A stretch of 64,000 bases of DNA from Bugulina stolonifera. Lineage: Eukaryota; Bryozoa; Gymnolaemata; Cheilostomatida; Bugulidae. The notes beneath the pieces were generated by a model that saw nothing but the letters and a program-made list of their open reading frames with translations, made no database searches and had not been told where the DNA came from. Location of the stretch: NCBI GenBank assembly GCA_935421135.1, contig OW285188.1, positions 6,190,733 through 6,254,732 on the forward strand, in the 5' to 3' direction. This document shows, in pieces, positions 45,463-58,606 of the stretch; within the stretch, counting starts at the first letter, position 1, and each line of letters begins with the position of its first letter. A program made the translations under genes and the position numbers.

Positions 45463-45997
45463 CTTGTACTAGTGCAGAAGACGTGACTAAATTACTGGTT
45501 TACTAAAGGTAATGGTGAGCTGTATCCTCCTCGTTGCCATGGAGATGTCATATCCTGACAATCACAATAGGTGGAGTATATAATAGGAACAGAAGCATTC
45601 AATGGTCTATTAATAACACATGCCTGCACAAATTAGGCAGTATTGACTGGTGGAAATGATTGCGTACGTGTATAATTACAAGTTTCCACTATGCTAGGTT
45701 TTACCCAAATAGAAGAAAATCTATTCAATAGAAGAATTTAAGAATACATTACCTTGTAAATAGTTTATGTCAATTGTATTACAACGTACATGTGCATAGC
45801 TGTGTATAGCGTGTATGCGTGTGTATGAATGTGTACGCTTACATACATGTAATTCTTGTGTATGAATTTTTGATACTGTAAATGCAAGAAAGTAAATGGT
45901 ACGCTCAGTTGTAAAATGTTGACAAGGATTTAACCTCAAACAGCAGGAGTGTTCCATGATCTAGCCTTAGAGTTGATTAAATACACAATATATTAGA

Positions 45998-46140
45998 GGA
46001 ACAGAGCAGCCGTGGTTGGGGCTCTGAAGTCTTATGTGAGAGATCCAGGTTCGACATCAGTAAAAGTTATTGTTGGTGTTAGAAAGAGAGAAAATCCAAG
46101 CATATACAATGTATTTTTCCTGTGCTACCTGGCCACATTG
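45998..46140 (+). mobile_element. Possible decayed tRNA-derived SINE
   Basis: CAGCCGTGGTTGGGGCTCTG (A-box-like) is followed about 40 bp later by CCAGGTTCGACATC (B-box-like). It does not fold as a convincing tRNA. A remnant is inferred from the two boxes alone. Confidence 0.35.
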
Positions 46141-46769
46141 GCACCTTCCCAACCCAAATCAAAGAAATAAGCAGATCTCTTTCGATCACTGCTTTCTTAC
46201 TTAGGATTAATTATTAGTGAGAAGTAAACTGGTTAGTTTTTAATGTTGGAAGAACACGGTCATGGTTAAATTGTTTCCAACATCATTTCTACCAAGTTTA
46301 GACCCGACTCTTTGATCGTCTATGCAAGTGCAACCTGCTGTTCCTCACACTAGAATTAATATAACGTAATGTAGCAAGTTTGGTGCCATAGTTTGTGTGA
46401 GTGTGTGGGCCTATATGTCTAGGCACATGGGCATATGTGGCATGCACATACATACCTATGTAGGCGAAGTACTATTCAATTTTATATGCTATTTTTCAAT
46501 AAGTTAAAAGCATCGCTAAAACTAGTACCTACTACTTCGTATTGTGCCAACATCCTCTCATTTGCATAAATTACGGAATTCATTATCACTGTTGCTATGA
46601 AACCAAATGTTTAAACACACCTTAATAACAGAGCAATAAATAAGGGCCGGAGAGCCAAAGTTAGACGTCTAAATATATTATATATCAATGCGTCAAGTGA
46701 AGGACATAGTCCCTTGTTAGGATGAATATCTTCCGCCTGCCGGAAAGGTAAAACAGAACACTTTCCAAA

Positions 46770-46850
46770 CCACAGGTTACGGACCAGCATGGGTAGTGGA
46801 AAGCCAGGGGACCAAAATATACCGCTAGGCCACTGGAAGGCTGTTAGAAG
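46770..46850 (-). mobile_element. Possible decayed tRNA-like fragment
   Basis: On the minus strand, CCAGTGGCCTAGCGGTATAT resembles an A box, and GGTCCGTAACCTG about 40 bp on resembles a weak B box. No cloverleaf could be drawn. Confidence 0.3.
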
Positions 46851-47424
46851 GGTGCAGCACACAAACAGTACAAGTACATACTTGTAGTAAGTTATACAAG
46901 TCATGTAGTTCGGCATTGTTAAATAAGCACAGAACTTCTTGTGTTTAGAAGCGGTTGATAGTTGATTGGTCACTCAAAATATTGTGCAAGGAATATGTTG
47001 AGAAGATTTATTCTTTTTTGTAGTCACGCTATTCCTGTTGAACCACATTGCGGTATTTTCCCACCGAGTCCTTCTTACTAACGAGAAAAAACAGAAATTA
47101 AACAACAACAAATCTCACTCGATTCTAAGCATAGTTCCTTATTCAAAAGATATTACAGTTTTTTATCAGCTGCTTGTTATATCATGTAATGTGGTATAAG
47201 GTCAAACACCAACCTCCGAGGTATTGAATTATGGGTACTTATCTTATACTGTGTTTACTTACCACTTAAACACCGTTATACTCACAGCCAGATTGCCCTC
47301 TATCATGGTCTCAAATTGTATCAGCATATTAACAATTAAATCACTCATTTGCTTTAGTTATACTTAATCCAGTTTATATTTATTGCCCCTTGTCGGCAGC
47401 ACATTTCTGAGACCAACTACTACA

Positions 47425-47590
47425 ATGGAGTCAATCAGCTGTTGTTTCAAATACGGCAGAAGGAAAGTCGGTTCCAGCATTTCCAGTTCTCCACCATCTT
47501 CTTTGGAAAGCTCTGTAGTAGCGGACGCTGACACTTCCGTGACAAGCGTTGAGGAGTTTCCATCGCCTCAATCTCTACCGCATATTACAG
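47425..47590 (+). CDS. Putative G-alpha exon 1 with MESISCC N-terminus
   Basis: The first ATG in an open frame of 55 codons plus one base, Ser/Pro-rich after MESISCCFKYGRRK. The donor would be ACAG|GCAAGA, a GC-AG intron, and its phase matches exon 2. The paired cysteines at positions 6-7 resemble the palmitoylated start of Gq-class subunits. Without it the gene would need another start codon upstream of 53482. Confidence 0.55.
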
Positions 47591-50500
47591 GCAAGATTAT
47601 TAAAACTTTGTTAAACATCAATGGTGAATACCTAGAGCATGTAAAATGCTGTGTTTTGTTTATGCAAACCAAATTTAAACAAGTGTGTGTGTGCATATAT
47701 ATATGCACATTGAATATATACATGTAGGCCTACATGTACATGTACATGTATAGGTAACAGTGAATAGACGACAGTTTATATGTATGCCTATTATAATACA
47801 AGTGTATATGTATGTATAATTTAGACATAGTATATATATTGTGCGTGTGTGAACTACTTACAGTTAGATATGGTACTCTTATACAATGCTATATACATGT
47901 AGGTGTAGATTATTATTTAGTATGACACTACTGTACATCGAGAGCATACAATAGCCCCTCCTGCTATACATGCACATTATTACAAATAACTACTAATATG
48001 CATCTAAAACTGGTACATGCAGAGAAATTTTCAACTTTCAGTCAAAAAATTTGAAAAGGGAAAGATATTGCGGATTTTCCAGATTATAATTGATGTTTTA
48101 GTTAAATTGGAATGCCTTTGTTTTGACTGAGGATAGCCATGGTAACCACAACTGCTACTATTGCATGGTAACATCACAACTGTTACTACCTGCTGTAGGC
48201 CTTCTATTTGTTTTCTCTCAGCTGCTGTTATAGGTGACTAACACTAGTTTTACATGACAGGTGAATAGCTCATTGGGGTATGGGCTAGCGTCCTTAACTA
48301 TGCGTAGCAGGTTCGCTCAGTTTATATGGAACGCACCTGACAGCTAAATTCAGCAATATTTGCAGCATGTGATGTTTTCATTATGGAACAAGTCATTTAA
48401 AACAATTCGTACGCTTTAAAATATCTAAAATAGCGTAAATATTGACTCTAGGGTAGTTTGGGTCCGTTAATATAAAAAGTATTCAGCTTTTCAGTTCACA
48501 TCATCAGACCCGCTCGGAAAATGGCATGAACCATGTTGGCCTGAGCCATGTAAAACCAGCAGTACAAGTCTTTCTGTTATTTCTCTTGTCTTTTTTTTAT
48601 GCTTTTACTCCACTATCGCTGCTGTCTCAGCTGTCATTGCTGTTGCAGCCACTTGTACACATATCTATGTGATGCCAGTTTGGTATACAACACAAGGTGA
48701 ATCACTATTCTCCTGCCGGTCATTTACCAGAGGATAAAATTTACATTCTATTGGAATTCCTTCAGACAAAAGAAGCTGATAGCAGAGTAATGTCAATATC
48801 TGTAAATATCAAAAGCTGAAATTAGGTATTTATCTGTAATATTGTGCTGCTATTAATACTTGGGCCGAAATAATGACCGATTGCCCATGAGGCAAGGCTA
48901 AAGTTGACCACAAGCTTGGGTTATTCCTTGTTTACCATTTAAGAACAAAATGGAATTTTACTTTACCAGACACACAGATCAGATAAGCTGGTGAGTTGTG
49001 GGATATCTAAGCCTTCCTTTGAGTTCTACTGAATGCATAAGAAACATTTTAAGAAGAAGAGCGAGCGCATGATGACTCGCAGGTCTTGTTTATAAAATGT
49101 TATTAAATTAAAAAACTGTAAAATTCATTTGTCGCAAATAAAAAAACAATTGCAAATGAGGATAATAACACATGATGCTTCTAACAATGCATTTTTGCTG
49201 GATTTGGTAGGGTCACTAAATTTTATTTTGGCGGGCCGTTGTACCATCGCCCCACCTTAGCTGACAAGGAAGGGTAAATATGAACACAAACCAAGGGCTA
49301 TACAATGATTATTATAGCCCACCCTAATACACCACCCTGTACAAGTGATATTAGTCATAGGGATTGCTCAGAGATGAGCCTTTCTGTCCATGACTGCAAA
49401 TGTAATTTTTATTGTATTCCTTTTAATATTATAATATGATAATATTTTGGCATCTTTTATTAAATTAGATAATATTATTTGCATTGCTACAAGTGCATAA
49501 TGTTTTTGTGTGGGAGTGAGTTGAAAAACTGTCAAGTAATGGGATGATATTGGCAGCTTTAACGGACAGACAGACAATGCTATTGACTATGATGCGTAAT
49601 ACCATAGAGTACTATATAGTGTGATTCAATCACATAATTATATATGGGGAGTGATGCGTTCTACCATTCTACGCTTACAAGGATGCATAAATTATTGTCT
49701 ACTAGGTACATACTTGATAAATTATTTAAATTTTAAATACAGTAGAAAAACAACTTCAAGTGTTGGGGCCTACCTGTGTGTAATAACACACTTTTTTGCC
49801 TATAATTGTTGACTTTTGTGATTATTATTTTATTGCAACAATAATGACAAGGAGGAATCCTTGAAAATAAAACTAGATATGCAATTCTTGGAACCTCTTA
49901 TTTTGTCAGTGATGGCACTCATATCAGCGTACAAATGAATTTAGTGGGTGAGTTGTTACCCAGCGGTATTGAGTGATGAAATACACGTCGACTCAATGCC
50001 AAAATATGTTCCTTAAAATCTAAATTTAGCCAACAAAATTCTAAATTTAAGCGTTTTGCTAAAATTTTTAAGTACCATAACAGAATGGCACAAGGCTGTA
50101 GTGCAGGTTATAATATAAATTTATATACTCGAGTAGTATAATCCATATGCTACTAGTACTTGTAGAATACACCAGTAGTTACAAGGTTAACTTTCCACAA
50201 AACACGGTACTTAACATCAGAGTAAATTAAATATATATATTTTATATACAGTGTACATGCAAATTTAATTTCAACGCAAGCATTCGCTTCAACTGTAACT
50301 TGTATAAGACAACTAATATCATATGTGGGAATAGTCTATATGTACAAGTATAATTCTCCTTAGTTGAACAAGAGGTTTATTGGAAGAGTGTCTTGGTTGG
50401 TTCATCTAATTCCATAATTCACTCTATTTGGTAATTTTTTTCTATTTTTTCACATAATGCATAGAGTAAGTACCTTATAAAATACACAAGATATACATAC

Positions 50501-53500
50501 ATATACTATCGCAAATTACTTATTGCATTATAAGACGTTAGATTTGTGCAAAAGTTTACAAAAACCTGCCACATGTATTTGAATGTACTGTTGGCAACAA
50601 CTATGAAAGTACAGTGCAATGTGTAAAGCAATGTAGTGCACGATCATGTGCCGTATGCATTAAATTGCGTAAAAAGTCACATAACATCGTGTGAAAGCAC
50701 TTGTGTGCTAAAAGGGACAAGGTGCAAAATCAGTAATAACAGAAATAACCATGATAATTAATCAACAGTTTTTCTTTCAAAGTTACCGAAATATGGGCTG
50801 ACCATTCCATTCTAATCTATATGCAAACATAGATTGTTATATTTATGGAAATATTAGTGTTAGTATCATATAGTAAGCTACACACTTCTCCCTTATCACA
50901 CAGCATAACGTAAATCTTCATTCCTTAACCTCCCTGATTCATCAAATTCAAATATTTTGAAAAATTGAAATAAGGAAGTAGAAGTATGAAATCACTTTCT
51001 GTTGTGAGGTATTAAGGACATTATAATTGGCTAGTTGTATTGTATGTAAGAATACAATTGGCTGACAGCATTAACTGACAACCAAACGTGGGTGAATGAC
51101 AACCACTGCCATTACTATGCAGAATTTAAGGTAGTATAATGCCTACCCTAGATGAGCCAGCCAACGACTCACTCACTCACTCACTCATACTGCTACATGT
51201 TACTGTGACTCATACCTCGTTATAACTATGACTAATACTTGTACATTCATAATATTAACTTTCTTCTATAAAGTGAGTCTGTATATTCATTGACATCTAA
51301 CAATAGTATGTTATGCGTCCTATTATGTTACAGTACATGACACTCTACTAGCTACGCTGTGTACATAGAATGACGTTTAATCTTTGTTAGCCGTTAATAG
51401 ACCTTATAGACAACATTCCTCATTTGGTCACACTATCTTGTGCAAATAAATGTTGTGTGATAAAATATACATGACATTTACCAGGAATGTGATTGGGTGC
51501 TGATATCACCAACATGTACATGTGAATTCCTTCCAAGGGCGGGCATAGAACGGACAAACTGAATAAACAAGTTCTGCGTTTTGGAGTCATCACAAATTGA
51601 TATTGGTGATTAGTAGGCAGTGACTTGCATAGACAATATGTCTATTGTCTATGTCTATTATGCTCTTAGTATATTCATCAGGTTAGTCAGTAAATTGCAC
51701 ATCTTGTTTACAGTCTCTTCATCTTTTAGCATGGCAGCCTTTTTAAATCACAACAGAAAAAATTTTTAGACCTACAAACAAAATCTGAGAATGGAAACTG
51801 ATTGATTATTATGTATAAAGGGAAGATTTCACGACCACAAACTTTGAAAATTCATTTTTTTCATGGCATACTAACTAAGGTTTGTTCATGGCAAATAATC
51901 CTTTGAAAAACCTAATTGATGTTAATGTTATTTCATTATCTTTGGCCTATCTTGTAATACGTGGACAACTGCCGACAGCAATAATAGCTCCATTTATAGA
52001 ACACACATGAACTAAAATTTTAAGACATTTTGTCAGACTTGCATGTATGTACATGTATGTGTATACAAGTGTAGCATAAAGAAAATAGACATGAGCTGAC
52101 ATGTGCTTGCTCACGTATATCTATGTAAATCAAGCACACAGTGGGTCCAAAAATTTGGACACCAATTTATTAGCAGCCAATGTTGGAGAAGTGCCAATGT
52201 GTCGCATAGTTATGCAAATAATTATTATATAGTGTAGTAAAATAAATACAACATTGGTGAGCCCCAGTCCAAGTTTTTCCTCAAAATAGAGCTGGTATAA
52301 TGTAGACAGTGTATAATTCTAGGATGAAGTTACATTCCTTTACTGACATAGTCACTTCTATTGTTAGAACAATGGAACCTAGGCTATGCTTGCACAGCAT
52401 GCCATTTATATCTCACTGCTAAAAATATCTTCATAATTAGGCTAATGTTCAAACATGTGGGATCCATACACTACAATTTAGTAGATATGCAAGTATATCT
52501 ATTATTATCTAGCCTATTTATATTATAACAAACAAAAAATAATATAATTATGCTGAACCAAATATATTTTGCATGTACATGTATTGCAAAGAAGCATTCT
52601 GTTGTCAAAGATCTCAGGCTAAAGGTTTGCAGTTCTGAATTACCTCAAAGCAAAATATTCTATTCGAGGATAATGTAAAGACGTCTTGTATCTTTCTAGA
52701 ATTAAGTAATAACACTCTATCATTACATCTGATAAAACACTGAGGGAAGATACAGCTACCATTATAATTGTCATCCCAATTAACTGTTAGATGTAATCTA
52801 CTAATGATTGAGGCCGAGTGAGAGCATTATACTAATAGTAATTACTACAATGCTACTCGATATATCGGCTAATGGACATGGAAACCACTCGACTGAGTTT
52901 GATAATTGCTGGAATTACGACAATTAGACTTTATTTTAAACATTGACTTACTTTTTAATAAGTTGGAAAGTTACTATCAGTGTTAAACTTTCATCCATTC
53001 AAGTAGATATAGTGATGATTTGATTCTATCACAGTGATTAAGATAATAATAATTAATATAAGAATAATTAATTGGGATTCTATGGCAAGCAGACCCTCGC
53101 TAATTAGCTGTTGATTTTCTCTAAAATATCCTCATAAGATCAGCCTATCGAATCTCAAGTATTTACACGACTTGCTCTTCATGTTCATTGGACTTAAAAT
53201 TAATTAAAAAACTTAATCCAACCAAAAGATAAATAATTATAATAACATCAGAAGGAGCAGATTTGCAAGCTGTCCTATTGTTATGATGGGAACCATGTGC
53301 AATGCTGGTTATACTATATAATCCTGTTTGTAATAATCCTGTGATATGATTGGCTGAATTGTTTGTATATAAATGTATGAACCGCTTCACTTCCCCAGTA
53401 TTCAATTGACAGTCACATGGGTAGGAGGTGTTGTTTGCGTTCACCACTAGTCTACTATATCTAAGTTATAAATGCCTACAGAAATTACTAACAATATGCT

Positions 53501-56490
53501 GAAGCAGTGCAGAAGACTTAAAGCCAAACTAGGCCTAACTGGTAAGTAGAGGCGGGCTTTCACACATGGATATGGAGGAGCTAAGCAGCCACTATCTTGC
53601 TGCACTTGGATATTATTACCTGCACTACTATGGATACAGTCTACTGTTTACCTACCAACATAGTACATTGGATTATTATTGTTCATTTAGGCAAAGAGCC
53701 AAAGGTACCAAAATCAGAACTAGCAATGGCTCAGGCAGCTAAGATCAGATCAGCTAAAATCGATCGACGAATTCGATCAGATTGGAAAAATGAGCAGAAA
53801 TATATCAAACTTTTATTACTAGGTAAGTGAGTTATATTTACAACATAATGGTTCCGATTTTATTACACTATCTTCATTATGTAGAAGTGGTTTGAGATTG
53901 TGTGTAGTGTTGCTATCAGAAAGAATAAAACACCCTCAACTATACAACTCAAACAATTAACAATGCCATGTTTGATAAGATAGATTAGGTGCTTTAAATA
54001 TAGCCTGTGTATGATTATCAGGTCCCGGGGAGGCAGGCAAGAGCACCCTCATCAAACAAATGCAACTCATACATGGAGAGGCACTAGATACACAGTAAGT
54101 GTCTATAAATTATCTATTTCACACTATTATGTTGGCATAAACTTGCATGACCACAATCACAGCATATTGTCATTACATTATTTTATCAATTGTGAAAATA
54201 ATTAGTTTTGTTGTGAAAATTTATAATAATTCTTACATCACCTATTTTAGAGAGAAGTGTGCACGGACTCCTTATATCAGACAGAACATATTTGACAGCA
54301 TGGTGGTAAGTTATTATGTGTTATTATATCATAATTAATATTAAGTTTTACTTGTAATCATATTTGTGACTAACTGTAAACTTAACAATGAAGTGCAAGT
54401 GTGCTTGAAAAGTGTAGAATTTAAGATCTTAACGTATTAACTTACGATTTTAGGCAATACTGGTAGCCATGATAGAGTTCAAGATTCCTCTAAGTAACTC
54501 CCTAGCAGAAGAAGCAGCCAAAAGAGTGCTAAGCCATTCCCAAGTATGCAACCCTGACCTTACCTCCAAGGATATCTTAAACTCTCAGTTCCTCTCATCT
54601 CCACAGTTTTTTGACGACATACATAATCTGTGGCAAGATGCTGGTGTCAGACTGGCTTACTCTCGATCCAATGAATATCAGCTGCTAGACTGCGCCGCCT
54701 AGTAAGTACACTAGTGTAATCAATCAGATCCCACTATCTGATATCCATGAATAAATGCTCCATTTAAAAATTACGCATCACTGTTTATTGTCTGCTTTCT
54801 TCTAATTATATCCATTGCCATTACAGCTTCTTCGAAAGACTTGATACAATCAGAGAGCCAAACTATGTTCCCACCGAGCAGGATGTGTTGAGGTGCCGAG
54901 TCATGACTACTTCCATCACCGAGACCAGATTCGAAGCTCCTCATGAGACACGAGGTCAGAAGGTCTATTTTAAAGTCCTCGATGTGGGTGGCCAGAGAGG
55001 GGAAAGACGCAAGTGGATTACATTATTTGATAAAGTAACGGCTGTGCTATTCGTGCAGGATATTAGCAGTTTTGATCAAACACTCAGAGAAGACAGTCAA
55101 ACCAATCGTCTGCTGGAATCTCTCAAAGTTTTCTACCAAGTCATCACCACAAAGTAAGTGATATCAATACACTCCACCATACGTAATACTTGCTCTAATG
55201 CATTGGCAATGATCTCTACTACTTATGTAATACTTGGCGTTTGTTGAATTGATTTCACAGCATCAATCGTATATGTCAGAACGGAATGCGTATAATTGGC
55301 CCTACCGAGAGGAAGTCAATTCAACTGTCGATACACGTTGTGACTATTTATAGAATGGGTGTCCACAAATTTAATATATTCATGATACCAGAGCGTATTA
55401 TGTATGCAATGATTAGGTCAGTATTCTAACTAACTGATCGTTCTCCCATTACAGATATCTCCGGTCTGTGTCAATACTGACATTTATGAACAAGATTGAC
55501 ATCTTAAAAGACAAGATAGAGAGAGGTGCTGACTTTGCAGCAGCTTTGGATAAAATCACCACTGAGGCATATGACAACTCATTCGATCAAAGTCACAGTG
55601 AATATGATCGACAAATATACAAGAGACTCCACGAAATCCTTGCAGAGAACCCATATAGATCATTTGAAATCACCGGTAAGTTTGTTTAAATCTTAACAGC
55701 CATAAGATAGTATCTATCTTTATACTTCCGTAGAGCCCATAAATCAAATCATTCAATTAGGATTTAAACGCAAAGATTTAAAGCTCATGAGTCAGAGTTA
55801 GAAGACGCTGTAATTCAGTCAATAACAATATTCTAAGTATTGTATTGATAAGCCTAGCATTACTACCAGCTAAAGTGAAGATAAAATTAGCATTAAATAT
55901 TTCCTCTTTTTCCTTTAGATCAAGATCGTAAAACTTTCTGTGAAGCCTTCCCAGCACCTGAAGCAGATCACAACGATAATATGTCTAGTCTGGGCAGGAA
56001 ATTGTCCAAACTGACCAAAAAGATATCAAACACCAGTTTATATTCTGAGATGAATGACGAAGTGGTTAAAGCTGCAACATACATGAGATTTCTCCTCAAG
56101 GTAATTATTCAAGACTAATATTACAGATACAACTACAACTTTCTGAAATCATTTTTTCACAAAAGTCATTAGCGGATTCATTCATGAGACACTGAGTGCA
56201 CCATGCTTCCTGTCACCAATCATTGATGCGGCTATTGACCGTACAATCTCACAGAGCATGTGAACATAGGCATAGAAATCTAACCTTAGTCTTTATATTT
56301 ATAGCAAATCATAGACAAGGTGGAGAAGAAGCATCATGGAGCATTACATTTCACGGAGAGTGAATTCAGAAGCTATGAGTACCATTACACGTGCGCCGTC
56401 GATAAGAGCAATATCAAAAAGGTTATCGATGGATGCAAAAATATCATCGTAAAGGACTATCTCATGAGAATTGGTCTGCCCATATCTTAA
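47425..56490 (+). CDS. Divergent heterotrimeric G-protein alpha subunit, 10 exons, 549 aa
   Basis: Exons: 47425-47590, 53482-53541, 53691-53822, 54022-54094, 54251-54305, 54454-54701, 54827-55153, 55455-55675, 55919-56100 and 56305-56490. All phases match (1650 nt). This is a membrane-associated GTPase that couples receptors to effectors. Motifs: P-loop GPGEAGKST at 120-128 (usual GAGESGKST); switch I RCRVMTTS with the catalytic Arg269; switch II DVGGQRGERRKW from 297 with Gln301; NKID at 366-369; TCAV at 517-520. The N-terminus MESISCC offers likely palmitoylation cysteines, and an amphipathic helix precedes the P-loop. It is about 190 residues longer than the usual 350-380: an extra 80 or so at the N-terminus and about 95 between NKID and TCAV. 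The C-terminus (MRIGLPIS) lacks the pertussis-toxin cysteine and resembles none of Gi, Gs, Gq or G12. Exon 1 assignment is less certain: it is 6 kb upstream and uses a GC donor. AATAAA at 57041 may be the poly(A) signal. Introns after exon 2 are 125-301 bp and hold nothing seen. Confidence 0.87.
48261..48332 (+). mobile_element. tRNA-like remnant, probably from a SINE
   Basis: TAGCTCATTGGGGTATGGGC resembles an A box and GCAGGTTCGCTC a B box, about 40 bp apart. The acceptor arms do not pair, so it is not called as a tRNA gene. Confidence 0.35.
52137..52162 (+). mobile_element. Possible Tc1/mariner terminus
   Basis: CACAGTGGGTCCAAAAATTT followed by GGACACC has the CAGTG...TCCAAAA pattern of Tc1-type terminal repeats. 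No matching inverse end was found within the next kilobase. Confidence 0.3.
54022..54094 (+). CDS. G-alpha P-loop exon
   Basis: Together with the split Gly from the previous exon it encodes GPGEAGKSTLIKQMQLIHGE. This is the nucleotide-phosphate-binding loop and following helix, with Pro and Ala replacing the usual Ala and Ser. Confidence 0.93.
54827..55153 (+). CDS. G-alpha switch I/II exon
   Basis: 108 codons running from the end of the helical domain through switch I (RCRVMTTSITE), strand KVYFKVLDVGGQRGERRKW and the ITLFDKVTAVLFVQDISSFD segment. This is near-textbook G-alpha, so the GTP-hydrolysis machinery looks intact. Confidence 0.95.
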
Positions 56491-58606
56491 CCATCCCCAA
56501 TGCCCAGCCAACTACTCAGTCAAGGATTAGCATCTGAGAGCTCAATGGGCACTTCCATCAGCTGAAATACCCCCATAAATATATATTAATGCCACATTAT
56601 GAACACGGATTATACCTCGGCAGATGGAGTGGCAGGAGAATAGATAGATTGATCTTCGGTACATATCCATGGGTACAGTTTGCTCTATCATTACGTTGAC
56701 TCAACTTTATCAGCTAAATGGCTGCCTGGTGCAGCATCATGTCTTATATATATTGCTGAAACAGTCTAACCATATCACTCTATAATGCAATGATGACAAG
56801 TTATTCCAAACACTATTATTTTATTATTTATTTGACAATGCAGTTTTGAAAAAAATTGTAATAAATCCGGCCAGATTTTTTGTGAAATAGTTTGACAACT
56901 TTTCCAAATAATTATTTAATATTGTATTTAAATTGTACATTTTGTAGATTTTTATATATTATGTATTTAATTATTTAATTTTTTTATATTTTTGACTATG
57001 TGCACTGCATTACTACTAGTCAGGACCTTTTCGGAATGAGAATAAATCTGAAATAACCATAAACTTGTAATCTGTATATTTTACACTTACATGCATAGTT
57101 GGGCTATCTAGCAAAGGGTTCTTTCTTTTGATTGAAATATTAAAATACAAAAACTGAGATAATTACACGGAGAACCAAAACCAAAGATAATTGCATAATT
57201 GAGAAATTGTAACAGGTAACACCAACACCTTGCTAGTACCTGCAAGATATACTGTAGCTTGGTATACCAGAGAATAACATGCTTCTTGCATAAAACACCT
57301 TGCTAGTAGCTGCAGGATGTTGCTTGGTATACCAGAGAATATTACAGCATAAAACACCTTGCTAGTACCTGCAAGGATATAGATCGGTATACCAGAGAAT
57401 AATATAACACAAAGCAACTTGCTAGTACCTGCAGGATGTTGCTTGGTAAACCAGAGAATAATTCGCTTGCTAATAGAACCACATTCTGTAGAGAAAGATC
57501 TTCTACAGCTGGTGGATAATAGCTGGTTTATTCATGTATGGCCATGATCTATTGAGAGGGGACAACTTCAAATTAGCTTGTTATAGTGCTGCTATGTGTA
57601 CAGTGTGAGCTTGTGCTGTGTGCTATCAAAGGTTGTCATAGTGTATTGGTTCACAGTTCAAGGTGACGTATTTTCTCAACAGTCCTAGACTCAGTTTCTG
57701 CATGTATATTCCATTCAGCTTGTTACGGTCTAAGAGTTGGATTGTGTTTCACAATAAAACTATGTAATGAGTAATGACATAAATATGTGTTTAAAAGACG
57801 ATGCGCTCAAAGATTGGAGATTAAAGAAGCTACGAACAACCTACAGACAGTACTAGTATTTGCAGTAGAAGGATGCTTTGTAATAAATATAAATAATTCA
57901 TGCCAAACTAAGTATAGTTCAAACATTTTGTAGGGTAAGACAATCACATGTGTAAAACGCATGCTAGCTTCATATGCCAATATTGTATTATGTTGTGTTT
58001 TTTTCGATCGTTATACACAAATGGATAGGGTTGCAAATACACTGTGGCAGAACAGCTTTCATACTTTCAATGTATAAAGTTTGTACAAATAAACAATGAG
58101 TAGTTTATTATAAACAGAAAAAATAGCAATTCATAATACCAAATAAAATAATAATTTTATTATATAACAATGCATTACATCATACAATAATACAATTATA
58201 ATATATAATAATATTATATTACTTACTTCTTTACTTACTGAACCTTAATATAATACAGCTAAGCTTCACTTATACTGTACTTGGCAGCAGGAGGTAAATA
58301 ACTATAATTATCCCACAACGTATTAAATGAGAAGAATGATTAATAAAACACAATCATACTTTGTACATATTATTGGATGAGTCCTTGAACAAAGTAATAT
58401 ATAATATTAAGACAAACATTAATTTTTTTCATATGATTTACAAGTGTGACAAGAGCAGGCTTTGTAGAGTGAACGCCATCATGACGTAGAAAAAATTACT
58501 TATAAATATTGCAGCTCTTCGTTTAATCTATTGGCCATTTCACCAATTAGCAGCCTGTTGACATTGAGTTATATCGTAACAGCATCCATCACTTAGAACT
58601 CTACTT
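56491..58606. other. Convergent region between G-alpha and the homeobox gene
   Basis: Contains both 3' UTRs. AATAAA at 57041-57046 fits G-alpha. TTTATT at 58156-58161 (AATAAA on the minus strand) fits the homeobox gene. A 62-bp tandem repeat lies at 57224-57460. Confidence 0.55.
57224..57460. repeat. 62-bp tandem repeat, four copies
   Basis: Each copy has ACACCTTGCTAGTACCTGCA, a variable middle, and GGTATACCAGAGAATAA. The 84-codon minus-strand frame across it is the repeat translated. Confidence 0.9.

Larger units (their letters stand above)
45463..47424. promoter_or_regulatory. Divergent intergenic region between JMJD8-like and G-alpha genes
   Basis: About 2 kb between the two start codons on opposite strands, so it should contain both promoters. 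No TATA box or CpG-dense core was obvious. It also includes tRNA-like remnants near 45998-46075 and 46770-46850. Confidence 0.45.
47591..53481. other. Intron 1 of the G-alpha gene (putative)
   Basis: About 5.9 kb of AT-rich sequence. It contains a tRNA-like remnant (48261-48332), a CACT microsatellite (near 51170-51190), a Tc1-like terminus (52137-52162) and many TACATGTA words. No other exon was found. A 94-codon minus-strand frame near 53163 has a hydrophobic stretch but no supporting context. Confidence 0.5.

Noticed and set aside
53163..53447. 94-codon minus-strand frame with a hydrophobic segment just upstream of G-alpha exon 2
   Set aside because: It lies in the G-alpha intron on the opposite strand, with no conserved features.
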